Source of the DNA: Mesaphorura yosii | Lineage: Eukaryota > Arthropoda > Collembola > Poduromorpha > Tullbergiidae | Assembly (NCBI GenBank): GCA_009869945.1 | Contig: WIXG01000180.1 | Span: forward strand, 94,592 to 158,591 | Reading direction: 5' to 3' | DNA length: 64,000 nucleotides | In this document: one piece after another, positions 22,834 to 34,500 of the stretch | Layout of the letters: each line of letters starts with the position of its first letter | Numbering within the stretch: the stretch's first letter is position 1 | The notes under the pieces: model-generated | Database searches by the model: none | What the model was told of the DNA's origin: nothing | Seen by the model: only the letters and a program-made list of their open reading frames with translations | Position numbers and translations under genes: made by a program

Positions 22834-23159
22834 ATGCTAAAACAAAACGCATTACTCATACGGAGGTAAGGAGAACGCATCAGGCAAGCTACGTTGCTAC
22901 AGGAAGCCGTTCTACTGCAGGAAGAGTACAATGTTCTCAAGACTGGAGAGGAAGCCGTGGAATACAAATCAATGGAGCACGACAAGGTCTTCTATCCAGC
23001 AGGGCCAGTACGCAAACTCCAATGGACAATGCTTTCGGTGAATTCGGTGTCTCATTCTTTGGGTTTTTTACTCGTCTTAAGCACGTAGCCATGCTGATGT
23101 TATTGCTATTGCGCTGGGAGCGTATAAGAATCACATCGGTCCTAATTCGGACGTAATCG
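22834..23159 (+). pseudogene. Coding-like but frame-broken stretch, possible small gene or gene remnant
   Basis: One frame reads like a real protein: ATG at 22834 (MLKQNALLIRR) stops at TAA 22867-22869. The frame then resumes at 22885 with TLLQEAVLLQEEYNVL and MEHDKVFYPAGPVRKLQ, ending at a TAG near 23092. A further short piece, ADVIAIALGAYKNHIGPNSD, in the next frame ends with TAA near 23159. The first break would be repaired by an 18-nt gt...ag segment (22866-22883), far too short for an animal intron. A break near 23040-23090 has GT/AG candidates but no phase-compatible pair that I could find. I do not recognise the protein. A decayed gene, a mis-assembled gene or chance are all possible. 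An alternative 115-codon frame (22809-23156) is Arg/Ser/Thr-rich and looks like a shadow. Confidence 0.3.
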
Positions 23160-23583
23160 TATAATCTTGTTTACCTGCTTGTGGCGAGACCCGAATTTTC
23201 ATTCCACGAAAGCAGTAATTGTTTTTCACTCCCTTTCACTTTCCCATTGACTTCCTTTACGGGGGCTGCACAAACTTCAAAAATTAATTTTAATGATCTG
23301 ATGGATGTGAAAAATCAACTGGCACTACTAATTCATTCAGCGAATAATGCATTTATTGGAACCGGCTCAATTTTACATTTGACTAGTTGTTCAATCTAGT
23401 GCTTGGAAAATAGCTCTCATACTAAGGTGAATGCAAATATTTAACATGATTGATGTAGAAACTTTCATGATATAAATTTTACTTCTTCTTATGGAATTAC
23501 TGACCTACTTAACTGAAAGTCTCACTCCAGATCGTCTATGTTACGGGGCTACATTAACTGCTTGAGACGTTGCGAGCCTGAAG
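23160..23583. other. PGK 3' flank
   Basis: No coding signal. TTTATT at 23352-23357 (AATAAA on the minus strand) is a good PGK poly(A) signal about 230 nt past the stop. Confidence 0.5.
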
Positions 23584-25351
23584 TTAGGCGTCTGACAAAG
23601 CTTGGCATCCCGGCAAAATTTTTCCTGAAAACCACAGTAGGGGTGAATAATTTAAAGGTCAATCATAAAAAATTTAGCCGAAGTATGATGAAATACCTTC
23701 CAAAAGTTCGAGACTTGCTCCGCCTCCAGTACTAACATGGCTGACTTTGTCTTCGGTGTTCCATTTAGCACAGCACGTAGCCGTATCTCCTCCACCAATG
23801 ATGGTCACAGTGCCTTTTGTAGTAGCATTAACAACTCCATCCATGATTGCTTTAGTACCTTTGGCGAAGTTTGGGAACTCGAACACTCCCATTGGCCTTC
23901 AAGCATAAGTTGAGCATATTTACACTTCCAATCTACCACCACGCATAAATTAAACCATGACTGACGTATTTCTCATACCCGTTCCAGACAATAACTTTGG
24001 CTCGGTCAACAGCTTCGAGAAATTGTTTGCTAGATTTTTCTCCAATATCTAGTCCCAGCCACCCATCTGGAACTCCAGATTGTAAGTCCGCAACTTTCAC
24101 CTGTTTAAAGAAGAAAATCTTTGTTGCAACTACTACTGTAAAGCTACTTAAATCCAGATTGCGCTTACAGCCGCATCTTCGGCGAATTTATCACCGCACA
24201 CAAAGTCCACAGGAATATGAATTTTAACACCGTTCTTTTCCGCTTTCTGCATGAGTCTGTCCACAATCTTGGAACCTTCCTCATCGAAGAGTGAATTGCC
24301 AATCTGTGTACAATTTATCAAATGGCATTACATTAATGGCTGCTCAGGTAGCTTGAACAGCATCAGATCATATTACCTTTGTTCCCTTCAGCTGCTTCAA
24401 GAAAGTAAACGCCATGCCGCCTCCAATGATCATTTCGTTGACTTTATCCAGTAAGTTTTCTATCAATAAAATTTTATCGGCAACTTTGGCTCCTCCCAAT
24501 ATGGCAAGAAATGGGCTAAGAGAGGTAATCAGAGTTGATTGTAAAGTACACAATCTGGCTGAAAAATATAATGAATGAACAGACTAACCGCTCCGGATTG
24601 TCCAATGCTTTTGCAAAGTATTGTAATTCCTTCTTTAGCAGAAAGCCAGCTGCCCTTTGCTCATAACCTTCGCCCATCATGGAGCTATGTGCTCGATGAG
24701 CAGTACCAAAAGCATCGTTCACGTAAATATCTCCTAGTTTTCGTAGACTCTCTCTGAACGCCTTGATGCTCTCAGCCGAGGCCTTGACCTATACAAGAAG
24801 AAAATTGACGGTAAGTTCACTCTCATTCATCAATTGACAATGTGCTAAGAAATTTTACCTTATTTCCGCTCGCATCGACACCTTTGCCCTCTTCTTCAAG
24901 GTGGAACCTGAGGTTCTCCAGCAGTATAATACTGCCGGGCGCTGGGTCAAGGCAAGCCTTTTCCACATCCGGTCCCACGCAGTCAGGAAGAAAGGTGACA
25001 TCTTTCCCAAGAAGTTTCTTGACTTCCTCCGCAACCGGCTTCAGTGAGTACTTTGGGTTAGGAAGACCGTCTGGACGACCCAAGTGGGATGACAAAACCA
25101 CACTTTTGGCTCCCTTCTCTAATGCGTACTTCACCGAGTCAAGTGCAGCGACAATACGCTGGTTGTTCGTAATTACACCGTCCTTTAAGGGAACATTGAA
25201 GTCCACTCTGAAAAATCAAATGTGAATCTTAGGTTCCTTGAGTCTTCTGTCAGGTAGGAACAACGCATGCAATAATCCGATAAACGTACCGCATGAAGAC
25301 TCGCTTGCCAGGCACGTTCAGAGCATCGATGCTTAATTTGTTGAGGGCCAT
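23584..25351 (-). CDS. PGK: Phosphoglycerate kinase, complete
   Basis: Catalyses 1,3-bisphosphoglycerate + ADP to 3-phosphoglycerate + ATP in cytosolic glycolysis. Exons in transcript order: 25351-25290, 25207-24859, 24788-24589, 24515-24377, 24303-24169, 24100-23979, 23896-23697, 23624-23584. Phases agree and give 415 residues, the standard length. Intact motifs: DFNVPLKDG and the substrate loop SHLGRPDG in the N-lobe, [31 protein letters not shown], the nucleotide site WNGPMGVFEF, and the glycine-rich GGGDTATCC and [14 protein letters not shown]. The last exon is only 41 nt and encodes [13 protein letters not shown], with Cys where most PGKs have Val. A non-coding first exon is likely (25551 upward). 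Confidence 0.97.
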
Positions 25352-25385
25352 CGTAAACCTTGACAGAAGTATTTTCTCCTCTAAC

Positions 25386-25550
25386 CTGTACACGAAAGTA
25401 ATAACAAAGTTAAACTCAATCGGCAAACTTAATACTATCAGTTCCAGCTCCAATTAAAATTCTAACTTTCAGTTGCACTACGTGAGAGAGCAATTAAAAT
25501 AAGAACAAAGTCGCCGGTGGCATAACTCTTACTACCTCTCACTTACTTAC
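25386..25550 (-). other. Probable 5'UTR intron of PGK
   Basis: On the minus strand, cgttcag|gtaagtaag (donor at 25550-25549) and cgtgtacag|gttagagg (acceptor at 25387-25386) define a 165-nt intron ending 34 nt before the PGK ATG. The upstream non-coding exon then begins somewhere above 25551, which places the promoter near 25.6-25.8 kb. Confidence 0.6.
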
Positions 25551-28500
25551 CTGAACGATTTAAATCAAAGTCCGGTTATCTACAGAAGTTGAACACAAAT
25601 GAGGTCGAATTAGACAGGGTAACTAGCAAGAAGAGCTTCAAAATACAGAACCAACTGATTTAGATGAGGAGATTGGGTTGCCTTTTCATGTGCGGATTCA
25701 GAGTCAAACTGTCACATGCGCATCAGCTCGTACGCAGATGCACAACACTCGTAACCTCGTGAAACTGTTTCTTGATTCTTCAAGGTTTTTCCCAAAACCA
25801 AAGCTTCACCGTACTGCACTCGCACAGTGTTGACTCACTGGAACTCAGAGATTGCGTTTATGGTCACAGCTTGCAGCTTGAAGCACTCGGATCAGCATTA
25901 GGGGATCACGACTTTATCACTCTTGCCGCATTGCTGCATTGGGACAACCTGGCTTGCACGATATTGATTGTCTATTGGAAAAGCTTTACAAGATTTATTA
26001 TTGAATCAGGGCTTTGTACGTGCACGTGAAAAAATAATTTCATGAAGAAATGATTGTTCTGGGAGGCTTAAATCTTTGATCTTGAATTCGAACTCAAGAT
26101 TAGATCTCATTCCGTAAGAACATACAAATGAAAAAATGAAATGCGTTTCTTCTGTAACTTGTGCATGTGCAAAGGTTAATTCTGCAAACAAAGTGCAGGG
26201 TATGATTGCTCTTTATTTATGACTTTATACTCAGGCCATGAAAAGTCCCTGATTGCGATAACTAATCCAGAATCCGAAAGTTGCATCCCGCGAAGGTGTA
26301 CAATGCGAAATTCGTTGTGGTAGATTATGGAATGAGCCTTTGAACCCTAGTGTAGGACAACGAAATTAAATTAAATGCATTCACTTCTGCAATAAGAGCT
26401 GTCCTGCTGTCAGCTCACAACAGGCACGGGCCTCACGATATTAAATGCTAAAAATGAAACTCATTTCGGTTGGCTTAAACCGGTGGTATGTGGTCTCATA
26501 AACTTAAATTAAAGATATCATTACTCATATTCGTGTTGTGCTTAATAATAAATGCCACTTCCTTTTGTTACTCTCCTCCTGGTACTTGCCGTCAGGTTTC
26601 AAATGAGCTTGAGTCTCAGTTTTTCTAATCTTCATCTTTCAAGCTGAGACAGATTACTTTTCCCGGAAAATTGCAACTTTCCCGGTTGAAAGAATGACGG
26701 GTGGCAATATAAAAGAAAGTGTTTAGCTTTCGGTGGAAGTTAAGCACATGATTTCATCTAAAAATTAAAATGCTTGTTGCAACAGGCAGAATTGTCGAAC
26801 TTTTCCAATGCCGGTATTCTCACGGTTTCTCGAGTGATCGACATTGAGTGGGTTGCATAATTGTCATGCAAGTAGTCAAATATTCGGCGACTCCTGTGAC
26901 CCGCATGTAGCTCCAGGGAGGAAGGCGAGCGCCAATTTGCAATCACATCGTGTCCTTGATTCCATTCTCATTATCTGACGATCACATGCTTAAAGTCAGC
27001 CTTCTTTGCTTTATTTTACTGTCCACTGTGAATTGTTCACCAGCATGTGCGAAAGGGGGCAAATTTTGTTGACGTCTTGCAGAGATAAATTTCTGAGCGC
27101 CGAAGAGCAGATGTCTTGTCTCGCCCGAGAAAGCTCGTTGGTTTAAATTACTTTGCTGATAGATGCCCCGGCATTCTTTGCAGCAAAAGTCCTGCTTCCA
27201 CTTCCACCGAGCTGCACAACTTTGCTACAAGTAGTTCATGGTAGATGCGTTTGCACTTAAGATATTCCCATTCCAGACATCAAACCATTTGCTCCCGGCG
27301 GTAGAATCCTGGAACACTTTCCCGGATCTTGATGTTCCTGCACGCGTGGACCCAGCTTTGCACGCTAGAGTTTTTTGCATGCCTGCCTCTTCGTCAGCCT
27401 TTCTCATTCTCGCTTCACGCTCGCCGATGCACTTTTGGTAGCTTTCTTTTCCTGCATTCAATATGCTGTCTCAGCATTCCACTACCCAAATCTTAGACCA
27501 GACGCAAAATGTCAGTTCCACCTGCGAGGCTTGAGCAGACAAACCGTACATTTGCCCGCATTAAGACTGTCTCCAGTTTACCTTCGTATATCGTGCCAGG
27601 CGAATTCGGAGAACGTGACACGAATTAAATCAATTGTTCTCACTCAATCCAGGTGCCAGAGAGGCCGGGTAACATGACTGCGGATTTGAAAAGAAACTCA
27701 AGGCGCTTTTAAATCCCTGAGTTAAAATATCAACGAATCTCAAAATAAGATTAAAAAATCAAAGGAAGCAGAATTGGCTTCGATTGGTTACACAGAGCAT
27801 TTTGTTACTTGCATTTTCGAGGTTGAGACATCTTTCCGACCTAATTTGCTTACGGTTCTCTGCAAATTCTGCTTTGTTCTTCCTAAATCGGACGTAGAGT
27901 GCTAAGACTGAGAGAATGAAAAACGAACAAACACGAAGATGCTTGTACCAATAATCAAGTCCAGATGAGCAAACAACTAGAATCATTTCTGAGGTTACGA
28001 AATCAATACAATACAGGAGGTAGAATTCGACTGCAGTTGGACCTCTGAATTTCTTTCCCTCGTTTCTTATCTATTTAATGCAAACAACCGAACTTGTGCC
28101 GTGCCATTTTCCCGCCAAAGTGGCCAGCCTATATTCTCCGCTTTGACTTCTAGACGAGAGGCCCGTTGCTTCTCAGGAAGGCGTGGAGTGAAAGTGAAAC
28201 TCTCGAGTCAATAGTTGTATGTTATCGATGTAATAACAAACACGTTAACAATAACAATGGAATGAATCGAAAGGGTAGCAGCTTATCAACTGATGGTTGA
28301 CACACGCCTACGTGACGCCCCACACAGAATAAAGTTCAAACCGCGTCGCCATTCTTCGCCACCAGAAACCAGTCAATCCTGAAAGCCTCCGTTGATGTGA
28401 ATGTCACCAGCATCAACACCCCGTTCGCGAACTCGCCTCACTGGAATTAATTTGATAAATGAACTACTCTGTCAAGTGCTATAAAATTTCGGACGGAATT

Positions 28501-31500
28501 CAAAGACGAAGTACCGTTGAACTTTTCAAACGTCTAGACGGAAAGAAAGGCATGTGGGCATGGGATCTCGGAGAGACTGCGAGGCAAACAGCTGCTGGCA
28601 AAGTCTTGCAGCAGGATGCTTGCTTGGAGTGCGGAGCTGACATGATCAATACCCTTAAGCATTATTTCTGAGTACACAATTCGGGTTCAGGACTTACAAT
28701 TATACGGAAATTGAAAGAATACAGAACACAATTGCCGGAATGACTTTTGTTGCTTTTTCTTGCGGAGTTCCTTTCGTATTTGTCCTCGTTACCATGTACA
28801 AAGAGACTAGTGTTTAGTCTCTGACCACTAAACTGAGGGAGATCGACAGACTGAAGGAACATAATTCAGCGCACAAGTGCTTTTGCTCGGAAAAGTCGCA
28901 ATATAGAATGGGAGTAAAATGAGCCGAGGCTCAACTAATTTAATATATTGCCCATTCTTTGTCGTTCCAGCGTATTTACGCAGCCAGATAATTAAACTAA
29001 AGAGTCTCATGCTTCTGTTCAGTATCCTGTGTTGGCACGCGGTGATTCAGTGCAGCCATTTGCGTTCCGCGGGCTCTGTGCCTGTGTCGTGGTGGATGTG
29101 GGAAATGTCAAGTTATCTTTTAAATTAAAACCCTTTCATATTCGACTGCAGGCATCCTCGTCCTCGGCTCCTGCTCTCCAGTTTCGCTCTGAATTGTTTC
29201 TGCACACACAAAGCGCTCTGGCTTTGGTAGCGTATTCGATTACAGTGGAACGGGAGACAACGAAAGATGGATTAGACGATAATGATGATGTATTGTGAAC
29301 CTTGCGAACACACTCGCCGCAACGTATCGGCAGGCAGATGCAGAATGCTGCGTCAAACCGAGAGCATGCGTTGAAATAGAAGTGACACGGGTGCAGAGCA
29401 AAGGCATTCATCATCCGCATCCATCCCATTCATTGCCGCTTTCATGAATATCGAATTACCATTTGGGGAGAGAAAGCGGAAAGCAGAGCTGCAAAATAAA
29501 TTGAATGTGTACTTTGGAATTACCCCATGTGTTCATTGTGTTCATTACAGCACTGCCTTTGATTGGAAGGTGTGAAGCGATGTGATGAAACGAAGAATAA
29601 ACAATACAATACGATGATACCGGAGCTTAAGGTCTTATCTGCTCACCTACTGCGGTTGGTTTACTTGATCTGAGGTTTAAACGAATAGAAATGCCTGTAA
29701 CTTACACCAAATTGGTTCCACAGCACGCAGAGACGGCGGCTTTTCTAGGAAAACGGCTGGTCCCGCCGTCGTTCCTACTTTCTTCCGATGCTTTCCCAAA
29801 TTGAGCTACATGCACGCAGAAGCGACAGAGAAGGCTAAAGCGAAAGTCTGTCGACGGCTGACATGCATGCAATAATGATGATGCAATGGTTTGACATTTG
29901 CGAGCTCGGTAAAGGAAGAGGCATCCGAAGGGAAAGCTTAAAATGCGGCAGAGAATGAGAATTGGGAAAATCCCGACTTACACAAGTTTCCCGTATTTTT
30001 GTCCATTCTTATGGAAAGAACAAGGCTAAAGGGAAAGATCGATTGAGCAAACCTGTACAACATGAGACAATTGCTAAGCGAATTCAGAACAGTCAGTCGG
30101 GCGAAAGGCTTTCACTTCTCTACGATGAAATGGGACACGAACCTTCGCGTCGTCGCTTCTTGACTTAATTATGCCTCTTAACTCTTTCAACGGATTCAAA
30201 ATATGAGCAGCGGAGCTGCGCTAATGCAAATAAAAATACTATATTTTCTAATACTCGTCTTCTTATGCATGCATGCATGATAATGGAGTCAAGTAGACCA
30301 ACGCAAAGTTTCTCGGCTCCTCATTTCACACGTTCACTTCACTCATAATAAAGAACAATAACAAATCTCCCACCACATTCAACTCGAAGATCCACGTTCA
30401 GTTGCCGCTTGTGCATCTGTCAGCTTCCTGAAATGTTACTTATTTGTTTAAATAATGGATTACGAGGCCCAGAGTCACACAAAGTAAGATTAAGTTCATT
30501 AGACCGAAGGCAGCACAGACACGCCGTATAGAAAGAACGCTGGATAGCGTCTAGAACAGAATCCGGGTGAACGAACATCGCAATATCTCCGCAGGAAGGC
30601 TGCTAGAGATAAATCATTTTATCTCATACCTTTCTCTGTGGCGCAGACCAGCACGGGAAAGGGAAGTCGTGGATGGAAGCAGCAAGCAAGATAAGGAGAC
30701 GAATCAACAAGAAGTATCACCGTGCTCGAGCACGATTTATGTTTCATGGCTGAATTTCGCTGCGACAAAGTCTGCACAAGTCCAATTTAGCTTTTTCTTT
30801 TAAATTTTATTTGATTTGTTCACTCAAACAAGAATAATGGCAATTAAGTAATGCATGATAACTTTTCTTTTCTTACGATACAATACAGTTACTTTTGGTT
30901 GCAATTTAGTTCACATACTTTTAGTTGCATCAAATAATCAGAAATTCTTACATTTACTTGTATGTACTTTTACACTTAGACTGCACATTTCGCGTTTCGT
31001 TTAAATAGAATTTCTCTTAAATTACGACTATTTCCTAGAATTTCGAAACTATCCAAGTTCCAAAATTAATAGTTTATAATTTGTTCGAGTCTAATCCAAT
31101 AACATTTCTTAATAGTACAACATTTGTGCACCTTACTTTTAATCACATTTTATAGCGTAGCTATGTTTAGCTGTCAACCTTAATCTGGCGTAAGTAGATA
31201 ACAATCGATTACAATATTAAATGATGTTTGAATAAAGATGCACGTACGCGATCCTATTTTCTTAGACTTAGCACAATCACGTGTAACAATGGAGCCTTAA
31301 TAAATTTAATGCAACCCAAAACATGACGCGTAAGGTTTTCTGGCTTTCCACTTACTTGATTTGAAATCACTCCTGCAAATACTCTAGCACAGCTGCAGCA
31401 AGGAGAGGACTAGACTAACTGCGCAAGATACGTTTAATGTTTGTCTTTCACCTTTGTTGGCTAAAGAACCTACATAAATTTGGGCTTTTACTGTTGACTC

Positions 31501-34500
31501 CGTTTTATGGAATGTAGACTGGAAGTATGCTTCACGACTACATGCCTGTGCATTCATTCTATAAGCAAATAAAATTAATGTGAGTGGATTTTTCATCGGT
31601 CACTCAAATCTCGTCCCGCTAATGACGTCTGTGTACTTTGACGTCTATAAAAATCTAAAACACGGTCGTGAATTTCAAACAACAACAACGGGCGACGAGG
31701 AACTCAAGATTTCGGAACAAGAGAAGAGATAAGATCGATATGAACAAAGAAATAGCGATTGAATCAACACAATAAGAGTGATTGCCGCAGTAAAGCGCAG
31801 GATTTTATTGACGGGCCAGGCAGCTTGGCGTTGCTTGTGCAGACAGGGTCGGATTGGGTCTGTGGTTTACAGCATTAAAATGAAAGCGGAAAGTGTACGG
31901 AGCCGGAATTACAAGTCGGGAGCAGAAATAGCAATTAACGTTCGGAGCCTAATTGGCTGCCCATATGTCGTCCGGGCCAAACAAAGCGCAACGGCGCCCG
32001 AACGGTATGAACATAAATACGTTTAATTAAGTAGGAGGGGAGCAGAAGCACGCAACACAAAAAGAGAATTAGAAATCACTTTGAACCCTTTTAGGCTTTT
32101 ATGATTGTGTTTATTTGCAGTAAATTTGTCTACGGTCGGAGCAGTTCGAGGCACCAGCCGCGCTCCTCGCCCGCAGATTGCTTTCCAAACTGGTAAAATA
32201 TTTTTATAGGTTCTGTGATAGGCGAATGAAAACGAACTTTCACTCGTCGCCTTTCTCTCTCCGCTTTCCATTAGCTTAAAATAATAATAATAGAGAATAG
32301 CTTAGCTCAGTTCAATGTAGCAATTTGTCTCGATTGGTCCATACGTCTCACTTTCTCACGTCCCACTGCTTTCTAGAGTTAGGTACAGTTACAATTGAGG
32401 AGTCTGAAGGTTAAACGCGTACGCATTAGCCAAGTTCCAATTTTAGGTACAGAGCGATCACTTAAGCTAAGCGCCGTCCGCAGAAATGCCTCTCCAATTT
32501 GTTCGCCAGATTTACGCAGCATAAGAATTTAATGCATGCATATGCATTCCGTTACTCGATACTGCTCCTTGGCCTACATCAGCGTCAACAGAAATTCCGG
32601 CCTCCCGTCGAATACGGAAAGCGGTTGTAGCAAATAAGTAATAATAAATGGGCACGCTATGCTGTGCTGAGCCGAGCTGCGGGAGCAAGGTTGCATGCTC
32701 CAGCTGAATTCGACTGTATTACGCTGTGGCATACAACCCTGGGCGAAAGCAGAGCTAGTGCCGAATGAAACTCGACTTTTCTCTCTCAGTCTCCTAAGGT
32801 CATTTGTGTAGAAATCCTTTGACTCTTCTTATCCCAACATGAATAATGCCAGCGACAGTAACAAAGTTATAGTCACAAACTTCATGTTTCAAAAGTAAAA
32901 CAAGCGAGGAGGCAAAGTTGTCGCTTTTCCCATTTCTGTAGTGAAAGACGCATTAACTGAGTACGCGGGAGTCGAGAAGAAAGATTTCAATAGCCCGGAT
33001 TTCAGCCATACTTGCCTGGCCAATTATACTGTCTGCCTCTGCACGCCTGTAACAATGAAATGATGAAGAACAAAATATCGTGGGCAGGGAGCAAAGATTG
33101 AAGCATGGCGATCTTGAAAAATATTCCGCTCATCATTATCATTTGGAAATAGGAAGCAGAAAAGTTTGCTAATAAAGACAAACTCTCTTAGAAACATTTT
33201 TTTTTATTCACGGTAAGCCAAAATATTGCATTAGAATGATTCTCTAGTCAAAGAAATCTTTTGTGTGGAGAAATGAAACTCGTGCTTCCCTCTGAATTCA
33301 TGCTTCATTTATTTTCAACAGTCCAACTAAAAATTCGGGGACTGCTCAATCATCATCGTTTTATCGGAGCCATGCAGCGTATTTTCGAGCGAATTGTCCT
33401 GTTCCTATATTTGTGCAGTTGTACGGAGACCATTGTTCTTGTCACAGAACTGAGCTCGAAGTTGGAATAAATTTAAAATATATGCGAAATATGACTTGTG
33501 AGTTTGCTACATAATTTGCATGCATATTGTTCTATGTCGCTGTTTCTGAGTTCAATGCGGAGGAGGCTGGTCCTTCCTATTATCAACAATTCTGTGGTTT
33601 TGAAATATGTTTCAATAAATTTTGAAAATTTTCCATGCACGGAATCTCCCGTGTGTGCTTGCTTGTTATTGCTCAGATTGAATTCATGTTTGTTGCGGTA
33701 GCCAGCGGGGAAAGAGATGACACAACAAAAGGAAAAAATGACGATTTCGGACGTAAACAAAAGTACTATTCATATTCATAAGCACAGTCGTCGTCAGAAG
33801 GTGGTGGGCTGAAAGACACTACGCCGTTATGGCTCCTTCATTAGCACGGCTTTCACAAACTCCGAAACTCCAGTATTATTCCTCAGAGATTAATGCAAGA
33901 GTTTTGCTGATGAATGCAGTGTGATGCAAACGATGAATCTTGAAGAAGTTGGAACACGCTTAGTTCGTCAGTTCCTTCTCCTCGCCCCGGAATCTTTTGA
34001 AAGTGTGTGAAACCACCGACAACAATTTGCATAAAGCACTGACGCCATAAAATTAGGTAAGTGGAAGCACCGGCACGAAATGAGCAGATTCGTGTCAAAA
34101 GAATTATTCAGACGTAAGAATAATAACCGACCTGATAACAATAGAATATCGACGGATGTTCCGCCATGCGAAAAAAAGTTTTCGTTCCTTTGGATTTATT
34201 ACGCTGAAACATTCTTCCGTCGCCTGCTTTTTATAAACTTTGCATTCAACAACTTTTAAGAAAGTTGGATGGAAAGAGTATGCGACGCCGGTCTTTTCAA
34301 AGTTTAGCACGGTTCCCTGTTCACGGTTTGAGTGATGTGGCTTGCAGAATGGGAGACACTGAACACCTCGCCTCCTGCTTTCAATCAATCTCGGAAATCT
34401 TGCCCCTGAAACCGCTACTGGCACAAATCAGCAAATAATTGTGTAATGCTTTGTTTGAGCAATCCTTAGTCTGCAGACTCGTGTCAGCTTGCACATTTGG

